NCBI GenBank assembly: GCA_024500155.1
Contig: CM044877.1
Coordinates: 80,274,501-80,338,500 of the forward strand
DNA length: 64,000 nucleotides
Source: Chenopodium formosanum
Taxonomy: Eukaryota > Streptophyta > Magnoliopsida > Caryophyllales > Amaranthaceae
Direction: 5' to 3'
The translations under genes were made by a program, and so were the position numbers. The first letter of the stretch is position 1, and each line of letters starts with the position of its first letter. Shown piece after piece: positions 36,144 through 48,111 of this stretch. The notes beneath the pieces are model-generated. The model saw nothing but the letters and a program-made list of their open reading frames with translations. It ran no database searches and was not told where the DNA came from.

Positions 36144-39100
36144 AAACAGAAAATTGCATAACATTACCATCCTTCAGTACAATTATCAATTTGATGTGTA
36201 GTAAGGAGTGGATAAGTCAATCCCAGGGCACGAGTGGCAAAAGTTGCACAGCATTCTTCAATGTTATCTGAAGACCCTCCAACCTAAACAAAAGAAAATT
36301 AGCACTTTAGAAGAAATCATTACTACGAGATTATTTGCCTATGTAGTGAGAAAATTGATGCAAAGCAAGTGGCATGCATGTATTTCACATGGATCATAAA
36401 AAGTAATAAAACATGCCTTTAAGTTAGCATTTCTTCTGTATTCAGAAACACATAAGGAAAAAATTAAACAAATACCAATTCAAAAAGTTGAAAGTTTGTA
36501 GCAGACACATAACAAGATAAAAACAAGTAGAGAAGATACATTGAACATAATTTTAAGGAACTCCAAGCTGTCACTGAGAAGCTTTAATTAAGAACTAAAG
36601 GTTATTAAACAAGACATCAACCACCAAGTAAAGCACAATAATACATCTAATATCAGGTGTTTCAAGTGAACTGATATATATGAAAAGAGTTATTGTTACG
36701 GAAGGATACAGGCGACAATGCGACATGCTGCCATTTGAAGCCATATAAGAAATTAAGAAATTGTTGTTGTTTATGCAAGGATACAAGAAAAATGCTGCCA
36801 TTTGAAGTGAGGCTTCCAATTTCTTAATCATACAAATGTTATCATGGGGACAATGAGTAATTCTTCAGTATTTACTTACTGAGGTGCCAGCAGGTTTGTC
36901 CAGAACCACATAGGATTCAGTAACAGCTATAATCCTTGACTTCCAATCAATTTCATAGCACCTGATGAGAATGAATACAAGGTTCAATAACGTATAACAG
37001 TGAAAATTAAGTAAGTAGATACAGTAATCACACCTCAATCACCTTGGGAAGCGTTTTGGGTGTACATGAATGCGCAAGTAAGTTCCTACTTCAAAGGATT
37101 CCTCTGTGCAAGTTACTCGGAAGGTTTTTTGAGCTTCTCGGAAAGTTTTCCCCTTGATTGAACGTCTATGTAATAGTAGTTCAGGAGATGTAAATTGTTG
37201 ATACAGTTGAACTTGTTCAGGGGTAGCTGTTACAGGAGGGTCTGGACATATAAGTGCATAATATACAGCTCCGAAATGGATGAGATCTGCAACGTACCTA
37301 AACAAACAGTTCACTTTCTTAATCATGTAACCCTATCCATTCATTGAACCAAGATAGGCTATTAAAAGAAAAACAAAGATCAGAAGACAGTAGCATCACT
37401 CACAATGGTGGAAGATCCAAACTTTTGCTAATGTATTCACAAACAGGGCTTTTTTCCAAGACAACCAGGTGCTCTATTCTTGGTGACAGATTTGTTGATG
37501 GACAGGGTAGTAAGCGGCTATATTCTGGATATCTGGAAAAAAAAAAAAAATTCAGAGTTAAATACTAATATTAGAGTATGCAAAGATTGGGGAAGAGATA
37601 GGGATTGCTCGGCAGCAATATAGTATGTCATAGTTGAAAATGTAGGCTGCATTTGTAGCACCCTACAAAAGTGTGATGGACCACCTTGTGACCTGACCCA
37701 TACAAGTGTATACCCGGAGGTCCAAAGGTAGCAAGCCAAGAGTCAATGGTCAAGAAGTGGCAAACGATGAGAAAAGGGTAGCAGAAGAAGTCAGCAACAT
37801 CAACAAAGAACAAGATGACAAAACCCATTAAGAAGCAACTAAGGAAAACAAGCAACAAGCTTCTAATATGTTTAATTATGGTTTTGCTATTTTAGCTAAT
37901 GATCACATGTATCAACCTTAGGATTAATTCTATAAGTATGGTAGTAAACTTGGTAGTAGGTACCAAAATTAGTGAGGAAACTCTTGAGAGATTTGCAACC
38001 TAAAGTTGCTTAGGAGATTGGCAGCCTCAGGTTGCTCACCTTGTAACCTTTTGACAGAAATTATCAATCAACAGTCAATCTTCTATTTCCATAATTATCA
38101 ATTAATTACACTAGAATTTGCTAGTCTATTACAAAAAGCCTATTAGATGCATAAGCACCTTTAGAAATGGAGGATTAATAGTTCTGGTGAGAAGGATAAT
38201 TCTTGGTCATCGAAATTTTAAACCAATCTTCTACACCCTACTTATTACATTAACTATATGTTCAAGTAGAACTTTTATAAAAGAGCACTTCAATACAAAA
38301 TTTATCATTATGGGACTTCAAGTTGCATTTTTCAATAAAATTCAGCTAAACAATTCACAGTTTTTATTAATACAGTGAAAATGCAATCGCTCTCACCTAT
38401 TGTTTGGTATGAGGGGTAGAGTACGTAACACACTCCATTTTCTTAGGGTAATTATAAGTCCATCAACACCTATATGTTACCCTCCTCAACCCTATGGCTA
38501 TGGTAATAAAAACATTTCTCTCGTCGATCCCCACTTCAATACAACTCATACAAGGGATTCGTTTCCTTTATGTATACCAAAAAACCAATGATGATAGCAC
38601 TTAACCTGCACTGAGATGTATTAAAACTCGGAAGGAAAACTATTGGGATTCCATTATTCTATTCTTAAATCCTTCATTAGGCTACAATGCAGCGGTCTTT
38701 CTTATTTCTTATCTAAAACATTATTTTCATCACCTACATAACAAAAAATACTACCAATCAATAAAATAAAAAACTAGTAATCAAGATTCCATCTTTATGC
38801 TTCTATTCACCAGCTATCCTTAATTTTAGGCTCAAGCACAATTGCCATTAAGAAAATTAATTAATCAATAAAAATGCTAATACTAATGAATGCCAATTAG
38901 CTTAGTACTCACTACCTCGATTGAATCCCGTCTACATCATAATTGCACTATATGGCTACCTAAACACCCAAATAAAGTTCATTCTAAACTAAAATTGGCA
39001 ATTGAACATATTGCACCTCCTACCAAATTCAATCATACTTCAAAACTAAAAATTCAAATAAAACGGTATACACAAATAAATATAAACAAATTTAAACACC

Positions 39101-39426
39101 CAATAAAAATGTGCAGTATATAAATTTTCTACCAAAATCATGAGAACCCTAAAAACAAAAAGATTGAATTTTTTTGCTAATTACCCATTAACAGAGGTAG
39201 TGGTAGAAGAAGCAACAGTCTCACTCTTAGAGATTGAAACTGGGCTAGTGATATTCGCTCTCACAAGCTTATTATAGCTAATAGAATGGGTAGCAGCTAA
39301 CGTGCGCCGGAGAGTAGTCGGAGCTCCGATTAACCGGAAATGGGTTCCCCGGAAAGAAGAGAACAAAGTGTTGATAAAGTTTGGCCCGAAATTTGAGGGT
39401 CCGAGTGACATTGGGTTCCCGGGCAT
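32455..39426 (-). CDS. RNA pseudouridine synthase, PUS6 type, copy A (downstream in transcription order)
   Basis: Nine exons (minus): 39426-39185, 37532-37404, 37297-37043, 36961-36880, 36283-36168, 36057-36003, 35771-35660, 34178-34009, 32727-32455; 477 aa. The N-terminus, rich in Ser/Thr/Arg and ending near SVNGYPEYSRLLPC, looks like a plastid targeting peptide. The RluA-type fold is marked by VLDKPAGTS, by HQIDNCTEGC with the catalytic Asp (about D269), by KKLYLALAAAP, and by LTGRTHQIRAQFAACGAP with IIGDSMYMPA. The C-terminus is GLQACQISWDNGE and SPWWR. By family knowledge it isomerises specific uridines in RNA, probably organellar; the target is unknown. It reads as the same gene as 40573-45867, with identical phases. 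Introns carry a satellite-like repeat, an eroded MITE and a long A tract. I see no stop or frameshift. Confidence 0.9.
34418..34622. mobile_element. Eroded Stowaway-like MITE in an intron of PUS6-like copy A
   Basis: CCCTTTGTCCCACATTTAAG then TTAACATCT on the left pairs with AGATGTTAACTTAATTGTGG then AG on the right. The outermost bases have decayed and the target TA is not certain. Confidence 0.55.
34790..35440. repeat. Satellite-like tandem repeat, about 321-bp unit, in an intron of PUS6-like copy A
   Basis: Two diverged units, each with TATCAAAAA, ATTGTAGG, GGTCATATAATG, CACATAAA(A)GCCCGTGGTG, GTTTAAAGGCAA and a C-rich end, repeat with a period of 321 bp (GTCATATAATG at 34928 and again at 35249). 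A third partial unit (GGACTCCCGGGGTCCTTTGG, then AAAGCACCTCGG) precedes them. All lie between exons 7 and 8. Confidence 0.7.
36097..36142. repeat. Long A tract in an intron of PUS6-like copy A
   Basis: A nearly pure run of about 46 A lies between exons 5 and 6. Read from the gene's strand it is a T tract about 26 bases before the exon 6 donor side, so it sits within a 110-bp intron. Confidence 0.9.
37650..38115. mobile_element. Possible solo LTR in intron 1 of PUS6-like copy A
   Basis: The stretch begins with TGTAGCACCCTAC and ends near AATTATCAATTAATTACA. It contains CTTGTAACCTTTTGACAG and ATCAATCAACAGTCAATCTT, wording often seen at the ends of plant copia LTRs. The 5-bp target duplication is not evident and no partner LTR is present. 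Confidence 0.3.
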
Positions 39427-40572
39427 TTTTTGTGGGTATGTTTGTTTTGCTCCTTTCTTTCAACAAGAAAAGAAAGATGAACTTACCAATTTACTTGTAT
39501 TTCTTTTTAAGGGTTCAAAATTTGGGTTCAAACATGAATTGTGAATTTGTGGGAGATTAATTCAAAGGAAAAAAAATAGGTGGTTGGATGAAGTGTTGAT
39601 CGGTTCGTCATATATTTTTTTAGGATATTTTTATTTGATAATTTAAAAAGCCTATTAGACTCCGACTAATTTGAATTTGAGTAAAGTTAGACCTTAAGAA
39701 TATGAAATACTCTTTTAACAAACAAAATTGTGTTGGGTTACTTTCTACTACACGTACCAATATAAACACTAGTTATTTTGTTGACATCTGATGCTCCAAA
39801 ATGGTGACTAGGGACAAAGGAATTGGCAAGATTTCTTCAATGTGATTTTGTTGACAAGATTTCTTGAGAGCACAAACTAATCATCATGTGAGCATGCAAA
39901 TGAATATTAGAGCAAAGCGTGAGCATGGAATTTGGCATTGAATGAACCAAAGGTAAGTGCCAAGTCCGAGCAAAGCATTTGTCGCGGCACAAAGTTTACA
40001 AGGCTAGAGAAGTTCAATAGTGATATTGGACAACCAACAATATTGTCAATAATAAATTGTCAAAATTTTATTTATCAGGGCTTAATTGTGCAATACAAAT
40101 AGTTGTGATGAGTAAGAAAATCAAATTTAATAAAAATATACATCTCATTGTTCACCATTGTAAATTAACTTCAAACAATACATCTATTTTCTTCCTTACA
40201 AGAATACAAGCATTCACCTCATCCTCTGACAAACACAAAATGCAGGTATTGTTGAAATTCCTTCCTGAAGTCATGTTTAAGATGCAATTTACAGAACATA
40301 TCACAAAAGCTTTCAGCTTACACTGCCTTAGGAGGTTATCCTGATGTAAATCACTAAACGCAGTCGAAAATCCCACAACCCTGCAAATCATATCTGACAG
40401 CGATCCCAACACTATCTATGACATATATATCAGAGACTGCTACCTCCTTCCTAAGGAAAAACACCCAATCACCTAGCAAAGGCCTTATCATGAAGACTAC
40501 AGTGGTGGACATCAGCCAACCCATGTTTCATCAATATGGAGATCTTACTTTCTTAGAGCGCAGAAAATATCC
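39427..40572. other. Spacer between the two PUS6-like genes
   Basis: It must contain the promoter of copy A and the 3' UTR of copy B. The short open frames at 40057-40412 overlap on both strands and show no family features. No repeat with clear ends was seen. Confidence 0.6.
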
Positions 40573-43500
40573 TTATCTCCACCAAGGAGATCCAGCTTCA
40601 TAGACTTGTTCACCATTATCCCATGAAATTTGACATGCTTGAAGGCCAATGGCTAAACTTGGCTCCTTTCCATGCAGAGAAATCCAATTTTCAGTAGCAA
40701 TTCTTCTTTCATCCTCACATGAGTATTCTCTCTTGTATTTACCAAAGGGAGATACTCCAGGTTTGGTTAGCTCAGCAAGCGCAGCTGGCATATACATTGA
40801 ATCACCAATTAAAGGAGCTCCACAAGCAGCAAGTTGTGCTCGGATCTGACCCAAAAATTAGGTGCACAAGTAAGTCCACAAGTTTCTTTCGGTGCACAGA
40901 GGGTGATTAACCTCACATCTCAATTTTCAAAGGAGATCAACAAGGGAAGTCGAACTAGGATATTGACGTCAGAACTGAATACTCGTATACTACACGAATG
41001 TATCCAAGTTTCCGACTAGCTAATCTACTAGTAGTTAATTTTTATGGTCTGAATAGTTGTGTCTTGAAGTTGAAATGAAGTCTCATAGTAACATGACATT
41101 GAGCGGTAGCAATACCTGATGAGTTCGTCCAGTCAAAAGATTGATTTTACATTCATATGCAAAAGTCTTGACAGGCCATCCGCAGTCTTTGATTTGATAC
41201 TTTTCTTCAATGGTAGAGTTTGGCCAAGAAACTTCTTTGCAATCCAAAACTTCAAGCTGACATAATTGCCACCCTTTCTCATACTCTGCATTGAATGCAC
41301 ACTCTCAGCTTTATGCAAAAGTTACCTTCATTGAAATAGAGCCTAGCTACTTAACAGTTAACACAAGCTGTTATACAGAGCTTACAAACACTAATCCTAT
41401 GTATCTGACACAATGTATTAAAAAAAAAAAAAAAAAATCACTCCTATAAAGCATATTTGCATCCGAATACCACATCCACAATTACTTATGCTGCTGTACT
41501 ACTGAACTTCATCATGAGGGAAGAAAGTCTGATCTTTCTTGTTTTCAGGAAAGAGACTCAAAAGAACTACTATTTACTAAACTTTTATTACTCTTACTCA
41601 ATCACACTTAAAACTAGTTTGATGCCCATGCTACACATGTAAAAACTCCGTATAATTTATGGATTGATGCTTGAGGTGAAAAATACGAAAACACAGCTCT
41701 TATAATTGGTAAACATGTCTAAATGAGACATATAAAACTAAAAGTTGAAGGGAAATGGATCTTTTGGAAAGATAACATGTAATTTGAGGTTTCTATTACT
41801 TTCTCGTAGCTTCCTAGTTTCCATATATCTTATTCAAAAACGTTTTAATGAATCTACTAAAAATTTGAATTTCTGATATACTTCCTATTTATCTCCTCCA
41901 ATATCAATCTATGCATCATATCTTTTTGCATGCAAAGCAATTGACTGGACAGAGAGGTGATATTTGACAACATTGCCTACAAAAGAGAGCAAGAACAACA
42001 AAATAAATTATTGTATGATTATAAAAAATGAAAAATTGGTGTTAATGAAAAAATTAGAGAGAAGACCTGATACGTAGAAGAAAGAGAAAGCATCGATTTC
42101 GGGCACATGGTTTTATACTAATATTTGTTGTACGACTGAAGAAATTTGATTGAGTTAATGAGTAATTTTATGTAAATAGGGATAAGGTGACATTGCTAAT
42201 TTGCTACAGGAATTGAGGCCTCCTTAAATCTATGATCTGTAATGACTTGTCTTATTATATTTAGCAAAAACTGGGCAAATTTTTCAAGACATTACAGACA
42301 AATAATGTAGGACTCTTTCAACCAGAATTATATATTTGACAAATTTATGAAATGAGAATAACAGGCCTGATGTGTTGACATGTTTACCTTCAGAAACTAT
42401 ACGTGGAGCAAGCTTTGCCGGCTGCATGTAATGGGTGATAATTCCACAAGATATTGGAGCTGCAACGAGGGCAAGATAGATTTTCTTGACCTTCTTTTCC
42501 TTATGTAAAGCAAATGTACAATAAGATTAATTACAGGGTATCAGCTGAATGCTGAAAGATACTTTCAAAGACGTATTGCTGTGTTGGATGTTTAACTGCA
42601 CCCAACATAGAAATTGAATTTCGGTCAGAAGTGTATTTGATTGTCCATTTTCTAAACAATAGCATTATATCACACAGGAAACTAATTTTATGGAACACAA
42701 TAAACTTACTCTAAATTTTTCATGAAAGATAGAACTATATTCCTCAGTTCTGGCCATCACAACACTGAAATGAGTTTAGAGAGGTCACATACTGATGTAG
42801 GCAGCAATAAAGTTCAGTAAAATATATTTTGGCAACTGTCTACACATATTACCATCCTTCAGTGCAATTATCAATTTGATGTGTAGTCAAGAGTGGACTA
42901 GTCAGTCCCAAAGCACGAGTAGCAAAATTTGCACAACTTTCTTCGATATTGTTGGAAGTACCTCCTACCTATTCAAACACAGAAGCATCACAGAAGATAT
43001 CAGCTTGGAGATTGACAATAGGCATTTCGTAGGATTGCATCAGAAGATAATCATAGATTTAGTTAAAAGGGATGATTTGCATGACCACGGGCATGATCTT
43101 AACAAAATTAGGGATAAGCACAACTCATTTCTCTAATGAATGATAGGCGTCAACTCAATAATGCAAAGGCAGAGCGAGAAAGTGGTTAAAAATATTCTTA
43201 ACAGCAAGAAAAGATCAGATCAGGCGCTTAAACTCCAAGCTCTATATTGGTTGAATAATACTCAATCTCATCAAGCCAGAGTCCAACAAACCATAGCTTG
43301 GAATGCATGCAGCTTTAAATTCTTCTCACCAGTTAAACACAACATAGTGGAGTGACAATGAGGAAAAATATTCATTTCTCCTAACTGCGTGACATCTATT
43401 CTCATTAATTCATCAAAAACGCACATACATCTTTTCATCAGAAGACTCTAAAGAACATAAGTAGAAGTTCCAAGATTTACATACAGAGGTGCCAGCAGGC

Positions 43501-45867
43501 TTGTCCAGAATCACATAATTGTCAGTAATGGCTATAATCCTCGACTTCCAATCAATTTCATAGCACCTGAAAAGAATTCAATGCCTGTATTACATACAAT
43601 AAAAATTGCAAGCACCAAGAACTAAAAGTAACTTTATTCTTGAAAACCTTGGGAAGCGTCTTGGATGTACATAAACACGCAAGTAAGTTCCAACTTCAAC
43701 ATGTTCATTAACGTGAGTTATACGGAAAGTCTTTTGTGCTTCTGAAACAGTTTTCCCTTCAAGTGACTGCCTCTGTTTTAGAAGATGAGGTGAAGTAAAT
43801 TTTTCGTATACTTTAACTTGCTCTGGAGTTGCAGTTGCTGGAGGCTTAGGATGCACAAGTGCATAATATACAGCTCCAAAATGGATAAGGTCAGCAACAT
43901 ACCTTCACAAATCATTAACTCAATTAGGGACCTCATCCCACTTCATCATCAACAAAAATGAATGCCATGAGGGGAAAAAAGAAGATGAAACCGTATAACA
44001 ACACTTACAGTGGTGGGAGATTTAAAGTTCTGCTAATGTAATCACAAACAGGGCCTTCTTCTAAAACCACCAAGTGTTCAACTCTAGGTGGGTGATTGCT
44101 GTGATTTGAGGGAGGGCAGGGTAAAAGGCGATCATATTCTGGGTAGCTGAAAATTAGCATTGAAAGTCAGATGTGATGTCAGAAAAGCAAAGCTTGTAGC
44201 CATATATGTCTAAGTTGATTACTATCTGCTGAAAGCTCATGATTTACAGACATGGAAACTTGCAGAATCTTAAGAGAGATCTAAGAACTCACGCAAGCAA
44301 ATAGAATGACTTATACATGTTATTGTCCTTTCAAAACCAGGAAGTAAATAAAGGGACAACATGAATCAAGTAGAGGGAATGGTAGAAACCACACATCTTC
44401 CCCAGTGACTAGACAAGCTAGTTGATTCAAATGTGCCCTTAAATGCACACACCCTATGTAGAAGATTGAAGCCAAAGAGGTTCCCTTTAACTAACTTTCA
44501 TCAAAGGATAAGCAGTAAAAAAAATTAGTCTTAAAAAAAAAAAAAAAAAATTGTCGTTTGAGAAGTCCCATGAGGAAATTGTTTTAGCATAAGTTCTTGT
44601 TTTGCAAGTCCCGAAGAACAAATTAATGGGTTGATAAGGAATTTCCAACGGATACATACATTAGCTATACAATAGTAGGCTTAATAATTACCTTGGAAGA
44701 ATTAAAGTATTAAACATGCCCTCAAACAAGCTGATAACATTGGTAATACTAGTAGTCTAATGGCCTTGAAAATGGCAAACACCTATAAGGTAGTACACTG
44801 TAAGTACAATCCTATGGCGTGTTTCTGTCAGTTTTATTCTGTAACTCACAAAAACAAACAAAACAAAAAAAAAATTCTCCACAGAGCTATATGATGGCTT
44901 AATGTGCAAGCATCTCTACAGCTGATCATAGATTCCTTTGTCACTAAAGTGTTGATTAGACCACCTGCTAGTACTGGCTTCCCAATACTTCATGAGTTCA
45001 TGCTAAAATGCTAAATAATTGAGTAACATGTTTAATGCTATTCATGATATATTCAAAACTATCCATCTACTCAAATCTTATAAAGTTATAATCAATTATA
45101 ACCAACTTTCCTATGACTAATTTCATATTCGAGTAACACTACCTATTAACAGAAAACTAACAGACTTACAGTCCATTGTTGGAAAAAGCACACTTCTTTG
45201 AGTGCAAAAATCTGATTTACTCAAAATTCCTTCCCTTTAAACATCAAAGCTCAGAATTCAAGACTCAAAGCTTCTAATTTACAACATTATGCTAATATAT
45301 GTAGAATATATTCATAAATGTGCAATTAGGGGTTCAGAGTTACAAATTACAGTACAATTTTAATTGGGTAGTTGTTCAATTCTCAGATAAGAGGTTTCAA
45401 ATTGAGGTAGATAACTTGTATAAAAATGTCAGAAAATCTCATTCAAATTTCACACAGCAAACTGCATTATCCATACTTAAGTTAAAAAAACAACAATAAT
45501 TTATCAAGAATTAAGCGAATAAAATTAAAATTCTTGACTGAATAAATCACATTGGAGCTAAATCTGAGAAACCCATTTACATATTAATCCATATTATTAA
45601 ATCAATAGTTATAAAAGAAATTGAAATAAGAGAATGATGAAATTTGGATTACCCATTAGCAAAGGTAGCAGAAGCAACACAGTTAACAACCCATTTGCCA
45701 TTCTTGGTGGGGGTGCCTGCTAACGTGCGCCGCCGGAGAGTTGCCGGAGCTCCGATTACACGGGTATGGTTGCTCCGGATTCTGTGATATGGGGTTGCAT
45801 AATTGGTTAAAATTGGCCAGAAATTCCCTGCCCCAATTGTAACCGGGTTTCCCAGCATAATTTGCAC
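40573..45867 (-). CDS. RNA pseudouridine synthase, PUS6 type, copy B (upstream in transcription order)
   Basis: Nine exons (minus): 45867-45653, 44146-44009, 43902-43648, 43566-43485, 42968-42853, 42764-42710, 42499-42388, 41285-41116, 40845-40573; 471 aa. Exons 3 to 9 have exactly the lengths of copy A (255, 82, 116, 55, 112, 170, 273). Exon 2 is nine bases longer and exon 1 differs in length. The catalytic HQIDNCTEGC (D263), VVMARTEEYSSIFHEKFR, LTGRTHQIRAQLAACGAP and SPWWR are intact. The N-terminus (RNHTR-type basic, with VIGAPATLRRRTLAG) suggests organelle import. Which copy is ancestral is unknown; copy B reads closer to the usual PUS6 wording at exon 6. Both appear functional. Confidence 0.9.
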
Positions 45868-46505
45868 TGGCAGAGCACAAAAGGTACAGTAGAAATTCTA
45901 AGGGTCAATTGAGAAGAGGATAAGTGGAATTGTCAATTGTGTCTTGAATCAAGGTTGGCCCAAATCAAAATGGACTTGGGACACTTTATTCGTCCGAACT
46001 TAAATCGTGTTGAACTTTCACTCTAACTGATTTTAACTCAAACTTGAAAAGGTATTATAGATAGTCTGAATGTTGACCTGACTTGATATTGATATGCCAG
46101 TACTAACTTAATTCTTAAACAGTAATATTAAATTGTTAATGAATAATGATGCATTGATATACTTCGTATATGAATCGATTTGCTTCCTTTTTTCTTTAAA
46201 TGGATGAACGATGCTTAGAACTAACAATGGGATAGGTTGGGTTGATTTTGGGTTCGGTTTGGTATAAATAGGTTTAAGAGTCTCTTACTCCGAACTCAGC
46301 TTGTTAGTTTTAAATGGTTGGGATTCTTGAACAAAACTAACTTTTTGCTAATAGATCACCCTAAAAGTCGCTCTATTTAATATTTCTTAACTTTTAGAGA
46401 GAAAAAAATTGCACAATATGAATCTTTGTCTAATACGTTGAAAATTCACTCTTTTGTCCAATAAAAATGTCCAAATCTAAATCAATCCTAACAACAATAG
46501 TGTAA

Positions 46506-46771
46506 GGTCCTGTTCTCTTCACCTTATAAAAATAATGTTAAGTAAAAATAATTTCAGTTTAGTAAAAATAAGTTCAGTTCAGTAAAATAATTTCAGTTCA
46601 GTAAAAATAAGTTCAGTTCAGCAAAATTCAGTTTTATTAAAGAAGAATTATAATAGAAAATCAGTAAAAATAATTTCAGTTCAGCAAAAATAATTTCAGT
46701 TCAGTAAAATTAATTTAAGTTCAGCAAAAATAATTTCAGTTAAGCAAAATTAAGGTGAATAGAACGAGGCC
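46506..46771. mobile_element. Tourist-like MITE, copy 2
   Basis: GGTCCTGTTCTCTTCACCTTA at the left and TAAGGTGAATAGAACGAGG then CC at the right are imperfect inverted ends, flanked by TAA on both sides (46503-46505 and 46772-46774). The interior repeats a unit of about 20 bp, AAAAATAATTTCAGTTCAG(T/C), roughly ten times. Confidence 0.8.
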
Positions 46772-47225
46772 TAATTTAGAATTTGTCGAGAAATAATATA
46801 ATGCGTTAAGGGAATCAACGGAGGTAATAATTGATTTTGACAAGTTATTCTCAAATTAGAAATTTCAACCTTATCATAATCCCTATAAAGGGTTTATCGA
46901 CCTAGCCCATGTAATTAAACCAGTTGAAAACTCCAACCTAAAATTCAACCTATAATCGATTAATTTTAGTATCTTTGAATTAGATTTAGACATGTTGATA
47001 AGGTGGTCGATTTTTCCTAGCTCCAAAGGTACTTGTATAGTTGTGTTATAGGTTGTAGCCTTGTGGGGGACTAAGCTACTTACTAGGGTGAATGACTAGT
47101 ATGTCTTTGCTTCTCTAGTTCTCTCTATTAATTTAAAAAGTGGTATTTTGCAACAAAAATTTCAAAATTGGTGGTCTATTACAACTCTATTTTTTTTTAT
47201 TTTTTTTTTAAAAGGTGATTATATG

Positions 47226-47226
<1 letters not shown>

Positions 47227-47265
<39 letters not shown>

Positions 47266-47279
47266 TGATTTAAAAGGTG

Positions 47280-47308
<29 letters not shown>
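47227..47308. repeat. Facing A and T homopolymer tracts
   Basis: About 38 A (47226-47263) are followed, after 17 bases, by about 28 T (47281-47308). Together they could form a long A:T hairpin. GGTGATTATATG and GGTGTTTT flank the tracts as a weak direct repeat. Confidence 0.85.
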
Positions 47309-47310
<2 letters not shown>

Positions 47311-48027
47311 AAAATTTCCATTTTTTTTAGGAATCCAAAACTTTCACTTATAGTACAAAGTATGGGAAGGATAGATCCATAATTTTAGTAACCTTTTTAA
47401 TCCATTACCCAATGGGTAACAAAACAATTTCAAGGTCTTAAAAAGGTTGTTTTGCCAAATGCATAAGATAACTCCACAATTTATTGCAACTCGTGTTTTT
47501 GGCAGTGTTCATTTCCATTTAAAATAATGTTGTCAACCTCTTAAATTAAATAATTATAAAACAACTATCAACTTTCATCAACCTTGGTTGTAACTTTTCA
47601 ATGTCTCTATTGCCTTGTCTAGACTCTAGAATTTGATTCCCATTACAACATTTGGCAAAATTAATGAAGTGGTGATCATCTAATTAATTATAGAATTACC
47701 TTTCATAAAATTAATTTGTTGCATTTATAAATGCATGATGAATTGAAACTATAATTGCGTATAAATTGGGAATCAATTAAGGAAGAAACCTGTTTGAGAA
47801 AAAGCAAAATTATACAAAAACAATCATTTTTAACTTTTTAAGTTTTCAGCTTTATCTTTATATATGTACCTTCCTAGTCATGTCAATTGTCCTAGAGAAC
47901 AAAGTTAGTAACAACAGTAAATACATATACAACTCACAACTGGTCAAAACTCAAAAGTATTCAATTCTCTTAATTAAATGGTTGGTAGATCCAAATTTAT
48001 GTATACTCTCACACAATAATAGCTCTC

Positions 48028-48037
48028 TATATATTAA
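48028..48037 (+). promoter_or_regulatory. TATA box of the CYP77B-type gene
   Basis: TATATATTAA lies 75-84 bp before the ATG at 48112, leaving a 5' UTR of about 45-50 bases. Confidence 0.5.
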
Positions 48038-48111
48038 ACCCTTATACTACGTCTTTTACATACTACATACACTATCATATTGTCATTGTCAAATTTTTTC
48101 ACTAAAAACAC

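Larger units (their letters stand above)
45868..48020. other. Intergenic region between the PUS6-like pair and the P450
   Basis: The PUS6-like promoter and the P450 promoter diverge here. It holds the Tourist-like element at 46506-46771 and the long A and T tracts at 47227-47308. The remainder is AT-rich with no recognisable gene. Confidence 0.6.

Noticed and set aside
46506..46771. CRISPR-like regularly spaced repeats
   Set aside because: The window is plant nuclear DNA and the repeats are an internal MITE array with inverted ends and TAA target duplications.
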